Shown in pieces: positions 35,021-44,403 of a stretch of DNA of 64,000 nucleotides (positions are counted from its first letter, which is position 1; each line of letters starts with the position of its first letter). Location of the stretch: contig JAILDV010000057.1 of assembly GCA_024688885.1 (NCBI GenBank), positions 23,935-87,934 on the forward strand. Direction: 5' to 3'. The notes beneath the pieces are model-generated. The model was not told the origin of the DNA and searched no databases. It saw only the letters and a program-made list of their open reading frames with translations. Made by a program: the position numbers and the translations under genes. The stretch is from Bacteroidaceae bacterium (GTDB taxonomy: Bacteria; Bacteroidota; Bacteroidia; Bacteroidales; Bacteroidaceae).

Positions 35021-35794
35021 ATGGCAAAGATAAGTCCTTTAGCTTATATCGACCCAGAAGCAAAGATTGGTGAGAATTGTGAGATTGGTCCTTTCTGCTT
35101 TATCGACAAGAACGTGACGGTGGGCGATAACAATGTGTTGATGAACAGCGTGACTTTGTTGTCAGGCACTCGTCTTGGTAACGGCAACACCCTCTTCCCG
35201 GGTGCTGTGATTGGTGCCATTCCACAGGATTTGAAATTCAAGGGTGAAGACTCTGTCGTGGAGATTGGCGACAACAACAAGATTCGTGAGAACGTGACCA
35301 TCCATCGTGGCACTGCCAGTAAGGGAAAGACCATTGTGGGCAGCAACAACCTCATCATGGAGAATGCCCACATCGCACATGACTGCGTGTTTGGCAGCGG
35401 CATCATCATGGGTAACTCCACGAAGCTGGCTGGTGAGGTCATCGTCGATGACAACGCCATCATTTCTGCTGTGGTGCTCGTGCATCAGTTCTGCCGCATC
35501 GGTGGCTATGTGATGGTGCAGGGCGGCACACGTACGAGCAAGGACATCCCTCCTTTCGTCATTGCAGGTCGTGAACCCGTTGCCTTTGCAGGATTGAACA
35601 TCATCGGCTTGCGCCGTCGCGGTTTCAGCCGTGAGACGATTGACAACATCGCCCACGCCTACCGCCTGATTTACCAGTGCAACCTCACCGTGAACGAGGC
35701 AATTGATGCCATCAAGAACGAAGTGCCCATGAGCAAGGAAATCGAATACATCATTGAGTTCGTCTCTGGCTCTCAACGGGGCATCATTAGATAA
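35021..35794 (+). CDS. lpxA: UDP-N-acetylglucosamine acyltransferase
   Basis: The 257-residue hexapeptide-repeat protein has LpxA features: MAKISPLAYIDPEAKIGENC, IGAIPQDLKFKGE, the catalytic-His segment IHRGTASKGKT and AHIAHDCVFG, and a C-terminal helical part (RRRGFSRETIDNIAHAYRLIY). It catalyses the first acylation of lipid A synthesis. ATG 35021 gives the standard N-terminus. The 140-base gap before it holds imperfect GATTGACGT/ACGTCAATC inverted repeats and no gene. A long heptamer array begins right after its stop. Confidence 0.96.
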   Translation: MAKISPLAYIDPEAKIGENCEIGPFCFIDKNVTVGDNNVLMNSVTLLSGTRLGNGNTLFPGAVIGAIPQDLKFKGEDSVVEIGDNNKIRENVTIHRGTASKGKTIVGSNNLIMENAHIAHDCVFGSGIIMGNSTKLAGEVIVDDNAIISAVVLVHQFCRIGGYVMVQGGTRTSKDIPPFVIAGREPVAFAGLNIIGLRRRGFSRETIDNIAHAYRLIYQCNLTVNEAIDAIKNEVPMSKEIEYIIEFVSGSQRGIIR

Positions 35795-35925
35795 TTGACA
35801 GTTGACAGTTGACAGTTGACAGTTGAAAGTTGAGAGTTTAGAGTTTAGGGTTTAGAGATTCAATTCCTAATTCCTCATTCCTAATTCCTCATTCAAAATT
35901 TCTCATTCCTAATTCCTCATTCAAA
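35794..35925 (+). repeat. long mixed heptamer array, about 19 units
   Basis: Units run almost without register break: TTGACAG x4, TTGAAAG, TTGAGAG, TTTAGAG, TTTAGGG, TTTAGAG, then after one extra base CCTAATT/CCTCATT units (the inverse of AATTAGG/AATGAGG) to the next gene's ATG. It shows that the GACAGTT and AATTAGG families share one 7-base period. Confidence 0.92.
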
Positions 35926-36465
35926 ATGATATACAGATTTATTCTCATCTCAGACGAAGTGGACGGCTTCATGCGGGAAATCCAGATTGATGCTGATGCG
36001 AAGTTCCTGGAACTGCACAAGTTGATACTTGAGTCGTGTGGTTATGAAGATAATCAGCTGACCTCATTCACCATCTGTGAGAACGGATGGGAGAAAGGGC
36101 AGGAGATTACGTTGGAAGAGATGGACACCGATGCTGACGAGGACAGCTATATCATGGCAGAAACGGAACTCAACGAGTTTCTGGAGGATGAGAAGCAGCA
36201 CATGCTCTACACCTTCGACCCGTTGGCTGACCGCGTGTTCTTCATCGAGCTTTCTGAAATCAAGACGGGCAAGAATCTTGAGAAGGGTAAGATTACGCGA
36301 TCTGTCGGTGAACCGCCTGCACAAACGCTCGATTTCGACGAGATGTTTGCCCGCAACCCCATTGTGGACACTTCTTCCGTGATGGACGATGAGGATATGT
36401 ATGGCAGTGAGGTGGACAGCAGCGAGATTGACCTCGAAGGCTTCGACATCAGCGATGAGTTCTAA
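35926..36465 (+). CDS. divergent pRiA4b ORF-3-like protein
   Basis: The 179-residue acidic protein begins YRFILISDEVDGFMREIQID and continues FLELHKLILESCGYED, then a DPLADRVFFIELSEI segment. The layout resembles plasmid pRiA4b ORF-3-like proteins, where related positions read WRRIEVP, FWELHxAI and DxFGDxWxHxIEL. The C-terminal 50 residues are acidic and low complexity. Function is unknown. Its ATG lies right at the end of a heptamer array, which must form its translation-initiation region. Downstream genes up to PBP1A follow on the same strand. Confidence 0.7.
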   Translation: MIYRFILISDEVDGFMREIQIDADAKFLELHKLILESCGYEDNQLTSFTICENGWEKGQEITLEEMDTDADEDSYIMAETELNEFLEDEKQHMLYTFDPLADRVFFIELSEIKTGKNLEKGKITRSVGEPPAQTLDFDEMFARNPIVDTSSVMDDEDMYGSEVDSSEIDLEGFDISDEF

Positions 36466-36503
36466 TTTCAAGAGATACGGTTTTTTGACATAATAGTAAC
36501 GGT

Positions 36504-36944
36504 ATGAAAAAGGTAAGCATTTTGATTGTCGCCATGATGTTGGCGAGTGTATGCGTCAATGCGCAGAAATACACCAAAAGCACCGTCAAGGGCATTGCCA
36601 ACGGCTTCATCTCCACGTTGATGGAGGGAAATGTGAAGGGTACTCTTGGCTTTTTCGACCCCGATTATGTGGCTGAACAGCATGACTCTTTTCTCGAAGG
36701 GCGCACCGAGCAGTTCGTGGCTGAATTCTTGTGCGGAAATGTCAAGAAGGGTTTCTATGACATGACTCCTGAGCTTAGCCGCATCAAGTCGATGAAGGTG
36801 AAGAAGACCTGCTGCAACCTTGAAACAGGGGAGATTTACGCTGATGTCAAGATACTGATGGATTATGGAGTGACCTACATCGTGCGGCTCGATATGAAGA
36901 TAACCGAATCAGGCGAACTGCGTTTCATCGGTGCAGTAGGATAG
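36504..36944 (+). CDS. secreted protein of unknown function
   Basis: This 146-residue protein has a signal peptide ([21 protein letters not shown]) and a compact remainder with an SnoaL/NTF2-like feel: [16 protein letters not shown] and [12 protein letters not shown], then a strand-rich end. I do not recognise a named family; a Cys pair (TCCNLETG) is present. It ends four bases before the miaA GTG start, so the two genes are probably co-translated from one message. Confidence 0.75.
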   Translation: MKKVSILIVAMMLASVCVNAQKYTKSTVKGIANGFISTLMEGNVKGTLGFFDPDYVAEQHDSFLEGRTEQFVAEFLCGNVKKGFYDMTPELSRIKSMKVKKTCCNLETGEIYADVKILMDYGVTYIVRLDMKITESGELRFIGAVG

Positions 36945-36948
36945 GGAA

Positions 36949-37860
36949 GTGAAAACCTTGCTTGTTTTGTTGGGCCCTACGGGGGTGGGAAAGACGGAGC
37001 TGAGCCTTGTGTTGGCTGAACGCCTGGGTTCTCCCATCATCAATGCCGATTCACGACAGATTTACAAAGACATAGAAATAGGCACTGCTTCACCCACCGC
37101 AGAGGAATTGGCGCGGGTGGAGCATTTTTTTGTCCATACGCTGGCATTGGATGAATACTACAGTGCGGCTGAATATGAGAAGGATGTGATGCAGCTGCTC
37201 CCTCGCCTGTTCGAGACACACGACACGGTGGTGCTTTCGGGAGGGAGCATGATGTATGTAGATGCGGTGACCAAGGGGATTGATGACATTCCGACCGTGG
37301 ATGAGGAAACCCGCTCCGTGCTTCACGAACGGCTTGAGAAGGAAGGATTGGAACCCTTGTTGGCAGAACTGAAGCTGCTTGACCCTCAGTATTATGAAAT
37401 TGTGGATAAGCGAAACCATAAGCGCGTGGTGCATGCTTTGGAAATCTGCTACATGACAGGAAAGCCTTTCACCTCGTTTCGCACGAACAGCATGAAGGAA
37501 CGCCCCTTCCGTATCGTGAAGTTCGGATTGAGGCGTGAACGTGAAAACCTGTTTGCGCGCATCAATGCAAGGGTTGACAAGATGATGGAAGATGGGTTGC
37601 TTGACGAGGCGAGGAGGGTGTACCCTCTGAGGGAACTGAATGCCCTCAACACGGTGGGGTATAAGGAGATGTTCAAGGTGATTGACGGTGAGTGGGAACT
37701 CCCGATGGCAGTGGAGCGGATGAAAAAAAACACCCGCGTGTATGCCAAGAAACAGATGACTTGGTATAAGCATGATGCTGACATCCATTGGCTGGATGCC
37801 GATCAGATGAATTTAGAGGAAATGCTTAAAAAGATAGAAGATGAAATCTTTGTTGCATAA
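36949..37860 (+). CDS. miaA: tRNA dimethylallyltransferase
   Basis: The 303-residue protein has P-loop [48 protein letters not shown] and the late segment [14 protein letters not shown]. It transfers a dimethylallyl group to A37 of tRNAs reading U-initial codons. Translation starts at GTG 36949 with AGGGAA just upstream; no ATG gives a better N-terminus. The end overlaps the PBP1A gene by 20 bases. Confidence 0.96.
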   Translation: MKTLLVLLGPTGVGKTELSLVLAERLGSPIINADSRQIYKDIEIGTASPTAEELARVEHFFVHTLALDEYYSAAEYEKDVMQLLPRLFETHDTVVLSGGSMMYVDAVTKGIDDIPTVDEETRSVLHERLEKEGLEPLLAELKLLDPQYYEIVDKRNHKRVVHALEICYMTGKPFTSFRTNSMKERPFRIVKFGLRRERENLFARINARVDKMMEDGLLDEARRVYPLRELNALNTVGYKEMFKVIDGEWELPMAVERMKKNTRVYAKKQMTWYKHDADIHWLDADQMNLEEMLKKIEDEIFVA

Positions 37861-40231
37861 ATTGTGGATTTACTTGAAATTGGGTTGGCGATGGTATGTC
37901 AGCCAATATCGGGGGAAGTGGTATCAGCGAATCGTCACGCCGATTGCCTCCTTCTTCGTGTTCTTTTACCTCTATCTGGGCGCTGTGGATATGAATTTCC
38001 TCGGCTTGTTCGGGGTGTCGCCCACGATGGATGTGATACAGAATCCTGTCACCAACGATGCCTCGTTCGTGTATAGCGCTGACAGTGTGCTGATTGGTAA
38101 GTTCTTCAACGAGAACCGTTCGCCCGTGAAATTCAAGGAGATTTCCCCTTATGTGATTGATGCCCTGATTTCCACGGAGGATGAGCGTTTCTATCAGCAT
38201 CACGGCATTGACTATCAAGGGCTTTTTGCGGCAGGAAAGGACATTCTGAAGGGCAATCCTCGTGGTGCCAGCACCATCACGCAGCAATTGGTCAAGAACC
38301 TCTTCAAGATTCGTTCGCAATACTCCACAGGACTTTTGGGAAAAGTGCCAGGATTGGGCATCTTGGTCATGAAATCGAAGGAATGGATCACCGCCATCAA
38401 GATTGAGAACATGTACAGCAAGGAGGACATCCTCACGCTCTACCTCAACACGGTGGATTTCGGCAGCAATTCCTTTGGCATCAAGACGGCTGCCAAAACC
38501 TATTTCAAGACCACTCCACAAAACCTGACAGCAGAGCAATCGGCGGTGTTGGTGGGCTTGCTGAAGGCGACCACGACATACAATCCTAAGGTCAATCCCA
38601 AGAACAGCCTTGAACGCCGCAATGTGGTGCTGAACAATATGTTTGAACACGGAAAGCTGACGCGTCAGGAACTGGATTCGTTGGTAAAGATACCCATCAA
38701 TCTGAACTATACTGTCGAGAAATCCTACGATGGGGGTGCCCTCCATTTCCGCGAAGCCATCAAGGAATATCTGGAGGATTGGGCAGAGAAGAACAACATC
38801 GACCTCAACTCCGATGGCTTGAAAATCTACACGACGCTCGACACCCGTATGCAGCGCTATGCCGAACAGGCGGTGCAGAAGCAAATGCGCCTCATTCAGC
38901 AGCGATTCAACAGTCATTGGGGCAATCAATCTCCTTGGCGTGATGAGCGTGGACAGGAAATTCCCAACTTCATCGAGGACATCGCCGTAAGAAGCGATTA
39001 CTACAAGATTCTGGCAAAGAAGTATGACGATAATGCCGACTCCATCAATTACTACATGAACCAGCCACATCGGGTGAAAGTCTTTGACTACAACAAACCT
39101 GACCATCTGGTGGAGAAGGAGATGAGCACGATGGATTCCATCCGCTATATGGTCAAGTTCATGCATTGCGGTTTTGTGGCGATGGAGCCTCAGACGAGCT
39201 ATGTGCGTGCATGGGTGGGCGATGTCGATTTCAACAGCTGGAAGTATGACAAGGTGACCGCGATGCGTCAACCGGGTTCCACCTTCAAGCTCTTTGTCTA
39301 TGCATCTGCCTTTGAACATGATGATGCCATCACGCCCACGACACGCTATCGTGACCAAACCATCTCCTTGCAGGTGCCCGATGCACAAGACCCTCAGCGG
39401 CTCGTCACATGGACTCCCCACAATTCGGGTGGCTACAGCACAGGAGCCAGCATGACACTTCGCTCGGCTTTTGCCCAATCAGTCAACACCATCGCCGTGA
39501 AGTTGGGGCAGGACACAGGCATAGACAATGTCATCGATATGGCACATAAGATGGGTATTCAGAGCAAACTTGATGCCACCCCCTCGTTGGCACTCGGCTC
39601 TTCCGACGTGAATCTCTTGGAACTGGTTGATGCTTATTGCACCGCTATGAATGACGGCAAGCAACGAAGACCTATTCTTGTCACGAAAATACTTGACCGA
39701 AACGGCAACGTCATCTATGATTGTGAAAAAGATGAACCAGCTCCTAAACCCGTCATGAAATACAAGACCGCCTTCTACCTCCAGCGCCTTCTCCGTGCAG
39801 GTATGCAGGAACCGGGTGGCACCACACAGGCACTTTGGGAGTACATCCATTTCTACGACACCGAATTGGGTGGCAAGACGGGCACTTCTTCCAACCATTC
39901 CGATGCGTGGTTTGTGGGATGTTCGCCCAACCTTGTCGGAGGTGCTTGGGTGGGTGGCGAATACCGCTGTATCCATTTCCGCACCAGCGCATTGGGGCAG
40001 GGTAGCCGCACCGCACTTCCCGTCTTTGGCTATTTCATGGACAAGGTGTTGGCTGACAAGAATTTCCCACAATATCATGCCAAATATCCAACTGCCAAAG
40101 AGGACATACCTCGTAACACCTACATCGGTGGCTCCGTCTATGTGGCTCCTGCTCCGAATAAGGAAAAGGCGGAAGGAGAGAGTGCCAGTGAGGGTGGTGG
40201 AGAGGCATCTGCCCCTGCTGCTGAAAACTAA
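37841..40231 (+). CDS. class A penicillin-binding protein 1A
   Basis: The 796-residue bifunctional peptidoglycan synthase has an N-terminal membrane anchor (about 30-47), a GT51 glycosyltransferase domain ([30 protein letters not shown]) and a transpeptidase domain with SxxK in PGSTFKLF, SxN in SVNT and KTG in [14 protein letters not shown]. The C-terminal tail is a low-complexity A/E/G stretch. It polymerises and crosslinks murein in the periplasm. The start overlaps miaA. A strong hairpin follows the stop. Confidence 0.96.
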   Translation: MKSLLHKLWIYLKLGWRWYVSQYRGKWYQRIVTPIASFFVFFYLYLGAVDMNFLGLFGVSPTMDVIQNPVTNDASFVYSADSVLIGKFFNENRSPVKFKEISPYVIDALISTEDERFYQHHGIDYQGLFAAGKDILKGNPRGASTITQQLVKNLFKIRSQYSTGLLGKVPGLGILVMKSKEWITAIKIENMYSKEDILTLYLNTVDFGSNSFGIKTAAKTYFKTTPQNLTAEQSAVLVGLLKATTTYNPKVNPKNSLERRNVVLNNMFEHGKLTRQELDSLVKIPINLNYTVEKSYDGGALHFREAIKEYLEDWAEKNNIDLNSDGLKIYTTLDTRMQRYAEQAVQKQMRLIQQRFNSHWGNQSPWRDERGQEIPNFIEDIAVRSDYYKILAKKYDDNADSINYYMNQPHRVKVFDYNKPDHLVEKEMSTMDSIRYMVKFMHCGFVAMEPQTSYVRAWVGDVDFNSWKYDKVTAMRQPGSTFKLFVYASAFEHDDAITPTTRYRDQTISLQVPDAQDPQRLVTWTPHNSGGYSTGASMTLRSAFAQSVNTIAVKLGQDTGIDNVIDMAHKMGIQSKLDATPSLALGSSDVNLLELVDAYCTAMNDGKQRRPILVTKILDRNGNVIYDCEKDEPAPKPVMKYKTAFYLQRLLRAGMQEPGGTTQALWEYIHFYDTELGGKTGTSSNHSDAWFVGCSPNLVGGAWVGGEYRCIHFRTSALGQGSRTALPVFGYFMDKVLADKNFPQYHAKYPTAKEDIPRNTYIGGSVYVAPAPNKEKAEGESASEGGGEASAPAAEN

Positions 40232-40256
40232 CGCTTAGCAGTTCTATTAAAAGACG

Positions 40257-40318
40257 TACCCCTCGACTACGATGTGCCGTAGTCGAGGGGTATGCTGTTT
40301 TGTAGTCGAGGGGTATGA
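40257..40318. terminator. bidirectional terminator with a third repeated arm
   Basis: TACCCCTCGACTACG and CGTAGTCGAGGGGTA form a perfect 15-base stem (40257-40292). A third arm TGTAGTCGAGGGGTATGAC follows at 40301-40319. It separates convergent PBP1A and the - strand lipoprotein gene. Confidence 0.8.
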
Positions 40319-40320
40319 CT

Positions 40321-41127
40321 TTATTTGCTGAGATTCTGAATGAACTGCCATTCGCTTTCGTAGCTCTTCACCTTCAGGTATGTCTGGTCAACCACCACAT
40401 ACTCGGAAAGACCCTGACGAGGAGCGCCTTTGTGCCAGTCGTAGGTGTAACCGAGACGTGTCCAAGGAAGAGGACTGTCATCTTCGAAAGCGGCTTGCAC
40501 GTTGTAGCGGAACCACTCGCGGAAGTTCGTGTCACCCACCTTGTAGTTCTCGTCTGCCCATGCAGGGATTTCGATGCCGGCAGTGGTCGTGTCGATGCTT
40601 GGGTCAGATGCAGGACGGAAGATGCCCTTCACATCAGCATAGAACTGCACCATGATGTTGTAAGTGCAATCAGGGCTAAGACCATACATCTGCAACATAC
40701 GCATGTGGGCGGCAATACTGTCAAGACCTTCGAAAGCATCCTTCTTGCTGAGCCATTCACCTGGAATCGTTACCCATGTGCCCATCTCACGGTCAATCTG
40801 GTACACACCTTCCTGTCCGAAGAACTTCTGCAGGCGGCTGCTGTCAACGAGTGTGACGAGCAGCACCATATCCTTGCCGTCGATGGTTTCCCATTCCTCG
40901 TTGGGAGTGCCCTTCTTGATAGGCATAAGTGTGTTGGAAATCTTGGAAGAGTCGAGGTCACGAGCATCTTCAATGGCTGCCTTGAGGTCAGTGTTCAATG
41001 CTTCTGTGTCTTCATACCAAGGAATAGAATCTGTTACGGTTTCTGTGATGGTCTTTTCAACTTTGCCCACACAAGCCGTCATGGCAAGAGCTGCTGCCAC
41101 GATAGCGAATTGAAGAATTTTCTTCAT
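40321..41127 (-). CDS. predicted lipoprotein of unknown function
   Basis: The 268-residue protein has a lipoprotein signal peptide (MKKILQFAIVAAALAMTAC), followed by a short Thr-rich linker and a soluble domain with GTPNEEWETIDGKDMVLLV, TWVTIPGEWLSKKD and a C-terminal WTRLGYTYDWHKG. I do not recognise a domain. It belongs to a run of four - strand genes for exported proteins (40321-43529). The end reaches the shared terminator with PBP1A. No clear promoter box lies immediately upstream. Confidence 0.75.
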   Translation of the reverse strand: MKKILQFAIVAAALAMTACVGKVEKTITETVTDSIPWYEDTEALNTDLKAAIEDARDLDSSKISNTLMPIKKGTPNEEWETIDGKDMVLLVTLVDSSRLQKFFGQEGVYQIDREMGTWVTIPGEWLSKKDAFEGLDSIAAHMRMLQMYGLSPDCTYNIMVQFYADVKGIFRPASDPSIDTTTAGIEIPAWADENYKVGDTNFREWFRYNVQAAFEDDSPLPWTRLGYTYDWHKGAPRQGLSEYVVVDQTYLKVKSYESEWQFIQNLSK

Positions 41128-41169
41128 AATGTTTCTAATGATTTATAATGAAAATAGTTTAACTTTCAA

Positions 41170-41820
41170 CTACTCAAGTCCCTCATCTCCCAATTTCTTC
41201 AAAGGCTCCTTGGTCAACTTGCTCCAAGTCTCCTTCTTCTGCACATCCTCGAAAGCGTTGTCCTCAATTGTTTGGCGCTTCCATGTGAGGTAGTTCTCGC
41301 TCACGGTGGTCATCTCGCCCGTGTTACGTGACATCTCTGTGCTCTCCTTACCAATCAGATAGAAGTCACCGTCCTGAAAGCGGAAGGTATAGGTAGTTTG
41401 GCTGGTGCCGTAAGAGCCTGCACTGGCGAAGTGGTCGGGGCTGATATTGAGTGTGCCACGTTCGGTGATCTCGATGTCCACATCCACGCTGCTCCATTCG
41501 CTGTCAGGCTCAAACATATCCTCGTATTGCTTCCACTGCTGGTAGTTTCCGTTTTCCTGACCGAAGTAGATGGCGAGGATGTACGGGTTGAAGTTGTATT
41601 CGTAACCGTCATCACGCGTCATCATGTTTTCCTTGAAATTGGGCTTTGCGAGCACCACAAGGTCTTTGATACCGTCTTTGTTCAGGTCACCCACAGCTTC
41701 TTTTTGTTCCCAACCTTCTGGCACAATCTGCTTTGCCGATTTTCCTTGCTGCTTCAATGTCTGTGCATTCATGCCAAAGGCACACAGGCACAAGATGATA
41801 GAAATGCTAAATTGTTTCAT
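41170..41820 (-). CDS. secreted FG-GAP-like protein
   Basis: The 216-residue protein has a signal peptide (MKQFSISIILCLCAFGMNAQ) and one FG-GAP/VCBS-like calcium-loop motif, AVGDLNKDGIKDLVVLAKP. The rest is strand-rich with FRFQDGDFYLIGKE, which is common in Bacteroidetes secreted proteins that describe a measured quantity and its output. ATG 41820 begins the signal peptide; TTG 41826 is an unlikely alternative. Function unknown. Confidence 0.75.
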   Translation of the reverse strand: MKQFSISIILCLCAFGMNAQTLKQQGKSAKQIVPEGWEQKEAVGDLNKDGIKDLVVLAKPNFKENMMTRDDGYEYNFNPYILAIYFGQENGNYQQWKQYEDMFEPDSEWSSVDVDIEITERGTLNISPDHFASAGSYGTSQTTYTFRFQDGDFYLIGKESTEMSRNTGEMTTVSENYLTWKRQTIEDNAFEDVQKKETWSKLTKEPLKKLGDEGLE

Positions 41821-41829
41821 TTTCAACTC

Positions 41830-41858
41830 TCATAATTATGCATTATGAATTATGCATT
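41830..41858 (+). repeat. ATTATGC heptamer array
   Basis: ATTATGC, ATTATGA, ATTATGC and ATTAAAT units in register between two secreted-protein genes. Confidence 0.7.
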
Positions 41859-41872
41859 AAATTAAGCTTTTA

Positions 41873-42841
41873 TTACTCATTCGGTTCTTTTACATAAGCT
41901 TCATGCTCAGGATTTTCCTCCTCCGCTTTGATTAGATCCACATTCAGTTGCTCGATGAAAGAGAGTTTGACGTTGTCGTTCGAAGCGGCAGGTTTGTACC
42001 AAGGCTCCTTGCCGAAATAATCTTGCAAGTCTTTCGATTGGAAACGGTAGCCGTTGCGAGCCATGATGGCATTGCGCATGATGCGGAGGGTGGATTTCTT
42101 GTAATGACGGAAGAACTGGGGGTTAAGGAGGTTTTTTGTGGCGTAGTCAAACCGTCCCACTTGCGAGTCGATTTCCACAAGTGCATATTCCACGGAAGCG
42201 CGTTCCCATTCGTACAGATAGTCGCCCTTTTCGTTGATTTCATAGAGATGAATTCCTTTCAGGGTAGGAATGACTTCCCATAAACCTTCCAGAATGGTGC
42301 CAGAGCCTTCCACGCGGATGTAGCCAGTCACCCTGCCGTTGAAAAGGACCACATCATAGGGAGCAATCACGCCTCCCACCGTAATGTTCTTATCATCCCA
42401 AATCAAATCACCACCACCTTCAGGGAATGAATAGGTGCCTTTGAGTTGCTGCTTCCATCTTGCGACCGTCATGCTCTCATAATATTCTCTATTATCCTCC
42501 ACTTTCTCCATGATGGACTCCAGTTGGTTCTTGCTGTTGTAGAACCCGATGACATCCAAACCCTCTTTCTTCATGTACTTGGCAGTCATACCGTCGTACT
42601 CGTTCACATAGTGGTTTTCACTGTCTGTGATACGGTAGGTCTCCGCCTTACCTGCCACAGGATTCAGCAAAAATTCATGTTCCTCACCTTCGTCCATCGC
42701 ATTCATGAGGATTTTTCCTCCTGCTATTTTCTCAGCAGAGTATTGAAGGGTGCCGTTGTACCAATCGTGTCCGGCTATTTGTGCCTGCATCATCATGGTG
42801 ACGCAGCATGTGATGAGTGAATATGTAATCCTTTTCATCAT
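41873..42841 (-). CDS. secreted YARHG-domain protein
   Basis: The 322-residue protein has a signal peptide ending at MQAQ, a long strand-rich middle part and a C-terminal YARHG domain (about 255-305) with LRIMRNAIMARNGYRF, LQDYFGKEPWYKP and an ending helix. YARHG domains occur in secreted and membrane proteins of Gram-negative bacteria; their ligand is unknown. The downstream neighbour at 42876 has a second copy of the same domain, so they likely arose by duplication. Confidence 0.82.
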   Translation of the reverse strand: MMKRITYSLITCCVTMMMQAQIAGHDWYNGTLQYSAEKIAGGKILMNAMDEGEEHEFLLNPVAGKAETYRITDSENHYVNEYDGMTAKYMKKEGLDVIGFYNSKNQLESIMEKVEDNREYYESMTVARWKQQLKGTYSFPEGGGDLIWDDKNITVGGVIAPYDVVLFNGRVTGYIRVEGSGTILEGLWEVIPTLKGIHLYEINEKGDYLYEWERASVEYALVEIDSQVGRFDYATKNLLNPQFFRHYKKSTLRIMRNAIMARNGYRFQSKDLQDYFGKEPWYKPAASNDNVKLSFIEQLNVDLIKAEEENPEHEAYVKEPNE

Positions 42842-42875
42842 CTAAAATGATTATGGGGCTATTCTAAATTATAGT

Positions 42876-43529
42876 TTATTTCTCTGCTTCCGCACTCTTG
42901 ATGAGCTCAATGTTGACTTGTTCAATAATGTCAAGCTTGATGGTGCTGTTGTCATTGACTGGTTTGTACCACAAATATTGACCGAAGTGTTCTTGCAGGT
43001 CTTTCGACGTGAAGCGATAGCCGTGATTGGCAAGAATGCGGTTGCGCATCAGACGCAAATCTTCCTTGGAAATGCTTGCAAGATAGGGACGGTTCAGCAC
43101 CAGTGTGGCAGCATTCTCGGGTTCTTCTTGTTGCATCATCTGTTGCATCATGACGCAGTCGTCGTAAGATTGGCGTGTCAAATCCATCGTCCACATCACC
43201 TCGCCGTTGCTGGGATTGCGGAACGCAAGGAGATTCCTTTCTTCATGATGGATGTACTGCACCCGTCCTCCCCATTTACTTCCAAAGGGAGGCTCATCTG
43301 CTTGACGACTGGGTTGCAAGGTGTATTCACCCACCTTACCATCCACCTTTTCAAGTGTCAGTTCGTCACCGTCGTTACTGGTCATATAGACGATTTTCCC
43401 CATCCGCACTTCCTGTACGGTATAGAGTGATATACCATCGAAGAACTTGTCACCCTTCTTGATGGTTTGTGCCTGCATGCCACAGAGGGCACACGCCCAC
43501 ATAAGGATAGAAAAGAGAATTGTCCGCAT
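42876..43529 (-). CDS. secreted YARHG-domain protein, second copy
   Basis: The 217-residue protein has a signal peptide ending MQAQ, a shorter middle part and a C-terminal YARHG domain (LRLMRNRILANHGYRF, LQEHFGQYLWYKP, then DIIEQVNIELIKSAEAEK). The last 50 residues are close to those of the 41873 gene. A TAACTTTG promoter lies about 50 bases upstream, so this gene heads the run of four exported proteins. Confidence 0.82.
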   Translation of the reverse strand: MRTILFSILMWACALCGMQAQTIKKGDKFFDGISLYTVQEVRMGKIVYMTSNDGDELTLEKVDGKVGEYTLQPSRQADEPPFGSKWGGRVQYIHHEERNLLAFRNPSNGEVMWTMDLTRQSYDDCVMMQQMMQQEEPENAATLVLNRPYLASISKEDLRLMRNRILANHGYRFTSKDLQEHFGQYLWYKPVNDNSTIKLDIIEQVNIELIKSAEAEK

Positions 43530-43578
43530 CTTTAGGTTTAGTACAGTTAAATAAGTAGTAAACAGAAAATCGATGGGG

Positions 43579-43586
43579 CAAAGTTA
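43579..43586 (-). promoter_or_regulatory. -7 promoter box of the exported-protein run
   Basis: Minus-strand TAACTTTG about 50 bases before the 43529 start. Confidence 0.65.
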
Positions 43587-43626
43587 CAAAATTAAAGTGA
43601 AAAGTGGAACGTGAAATGTGAAAAAA

Positions 43627-44376
43627 TTACTTTTCCCAAAATTCCCACGATGCAATGGCTTGTAAATGCAACATATCCAAACCGTTTTTCACCGTGGCAC
43701 CCTGTGCCGCACCTTTCTTCATGAAAAGTGTCTCAAGCGGGTTGTACACCAAGTCATACAGGAGGTTGTTCTCGTTCATGGCTTCGTAGGGAAGGGCAGG
43801 ACACTCATCCACATGAGGATACATCCCCACAGGAGAGCAATTGACAATGACCTCATACTCCCTCAACACCTCAGCTGTCACCTCCTCATAAGTAATCATT
43901 CCCTTTCGTGCACTTCTGCTCACAAACAGCGTTTTCATTCCCAACTTCTTTTCCAATCCATAACGAATAGCCTTTGATGCGCCGCCAGTACCGAGAATGA
44001 GTGCCTTTTTGTGATGAGGCTTCAGCAAAGGCTTGATGCTGTTGACAAAGCCAATCACATCGCTGTTGTAACCCGTCAGATGAAGTTGACAGTTGACAGT
44101 TGACAGTTGACATTTCACCACATTCACCGCACCAATCGCCTTTGCCTCCTCGCTGATGTCATCCAGATACTGCATCACCTGCTGCTTGTATGGGATGGTC
44201 ACGTTTAGGCCCTTCAACGTTGGGTTGTTCTTGATGATATTGGGAAATTCCTCGATGCTTGGAATTTCGAAATTCAAATACTGGGCATCAATCCCTTCTG
44301 TCGCAAATTTTTCCGTGAAGAACTTGCGAGAAAAGGAATGTCCCAATGGGTAGCCAATGAGTCCGTATGTGTTCAT
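43627..44376 (-). CDS. aroE: shikimate dehydrogenase with in-frame repeat insertion
   Basis: The 249-residue protein has the AroE pattern: IGYPLGHSFSRKFF, GLNVTIPYKQQVMQYLD, GAVNVVK, GYNSDVIGF and Rossmann motif LILGTGGASKA. It reduces 3-dehydroshikimate with NADPH. Residues 89-99 ([12 protein letters not shown] region) replace the short turn normally found between GAVNVV and GYNxD and are encoded by a GACAGTT array. The insertion sits in a beta-turn ahead of the shikimate-binding Asp. The frame is kept, so activity is likely but untested. Upstream genes are the transposase and ubiE. Confidence 0.94.
   Translation of the reverse strand: MNTYGLIGYPLGHSFSRKFFTEKFATEGIDAQYLNFEIPSIEEFPNIIKNNPTLKGLNVTIPYKQQVMQYLDDISEEAKAIGAVNVVKCQLSTVNCQLHLTGYNSDVIGFVNSIKPLLKPHHKKALILGTGGASKAIRYGLEKKLGMKTLFVSRSARKGMITYEEVTAEVLREYEVIVNCSPVGMYPHVDECPALPYEAMNENNLLYDLVYNPLETLFMKKGAAQGATVKNGLDMLHLQAIASWEFWEK
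44080..44112 (-). repeat. GACAGTT array inside aroE
   Basis: Three to four 7-base units (plus-strand TTGACAG) within the aroE reading frame. Confidence 0.9.
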
Positions 44377-44403
44377 TTATCTTTAATTGTTTTTATTGTT
44401 TGC

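Noticed and set aside
37826..39478. 550-residue open frame opposite the PBP1A gene
   Set aside because: The + strand frame has all PBP1A motifs. The antisense frame is rich in His, Cys and Ile/Leu and has no domain; it is a shadow of codon bias.
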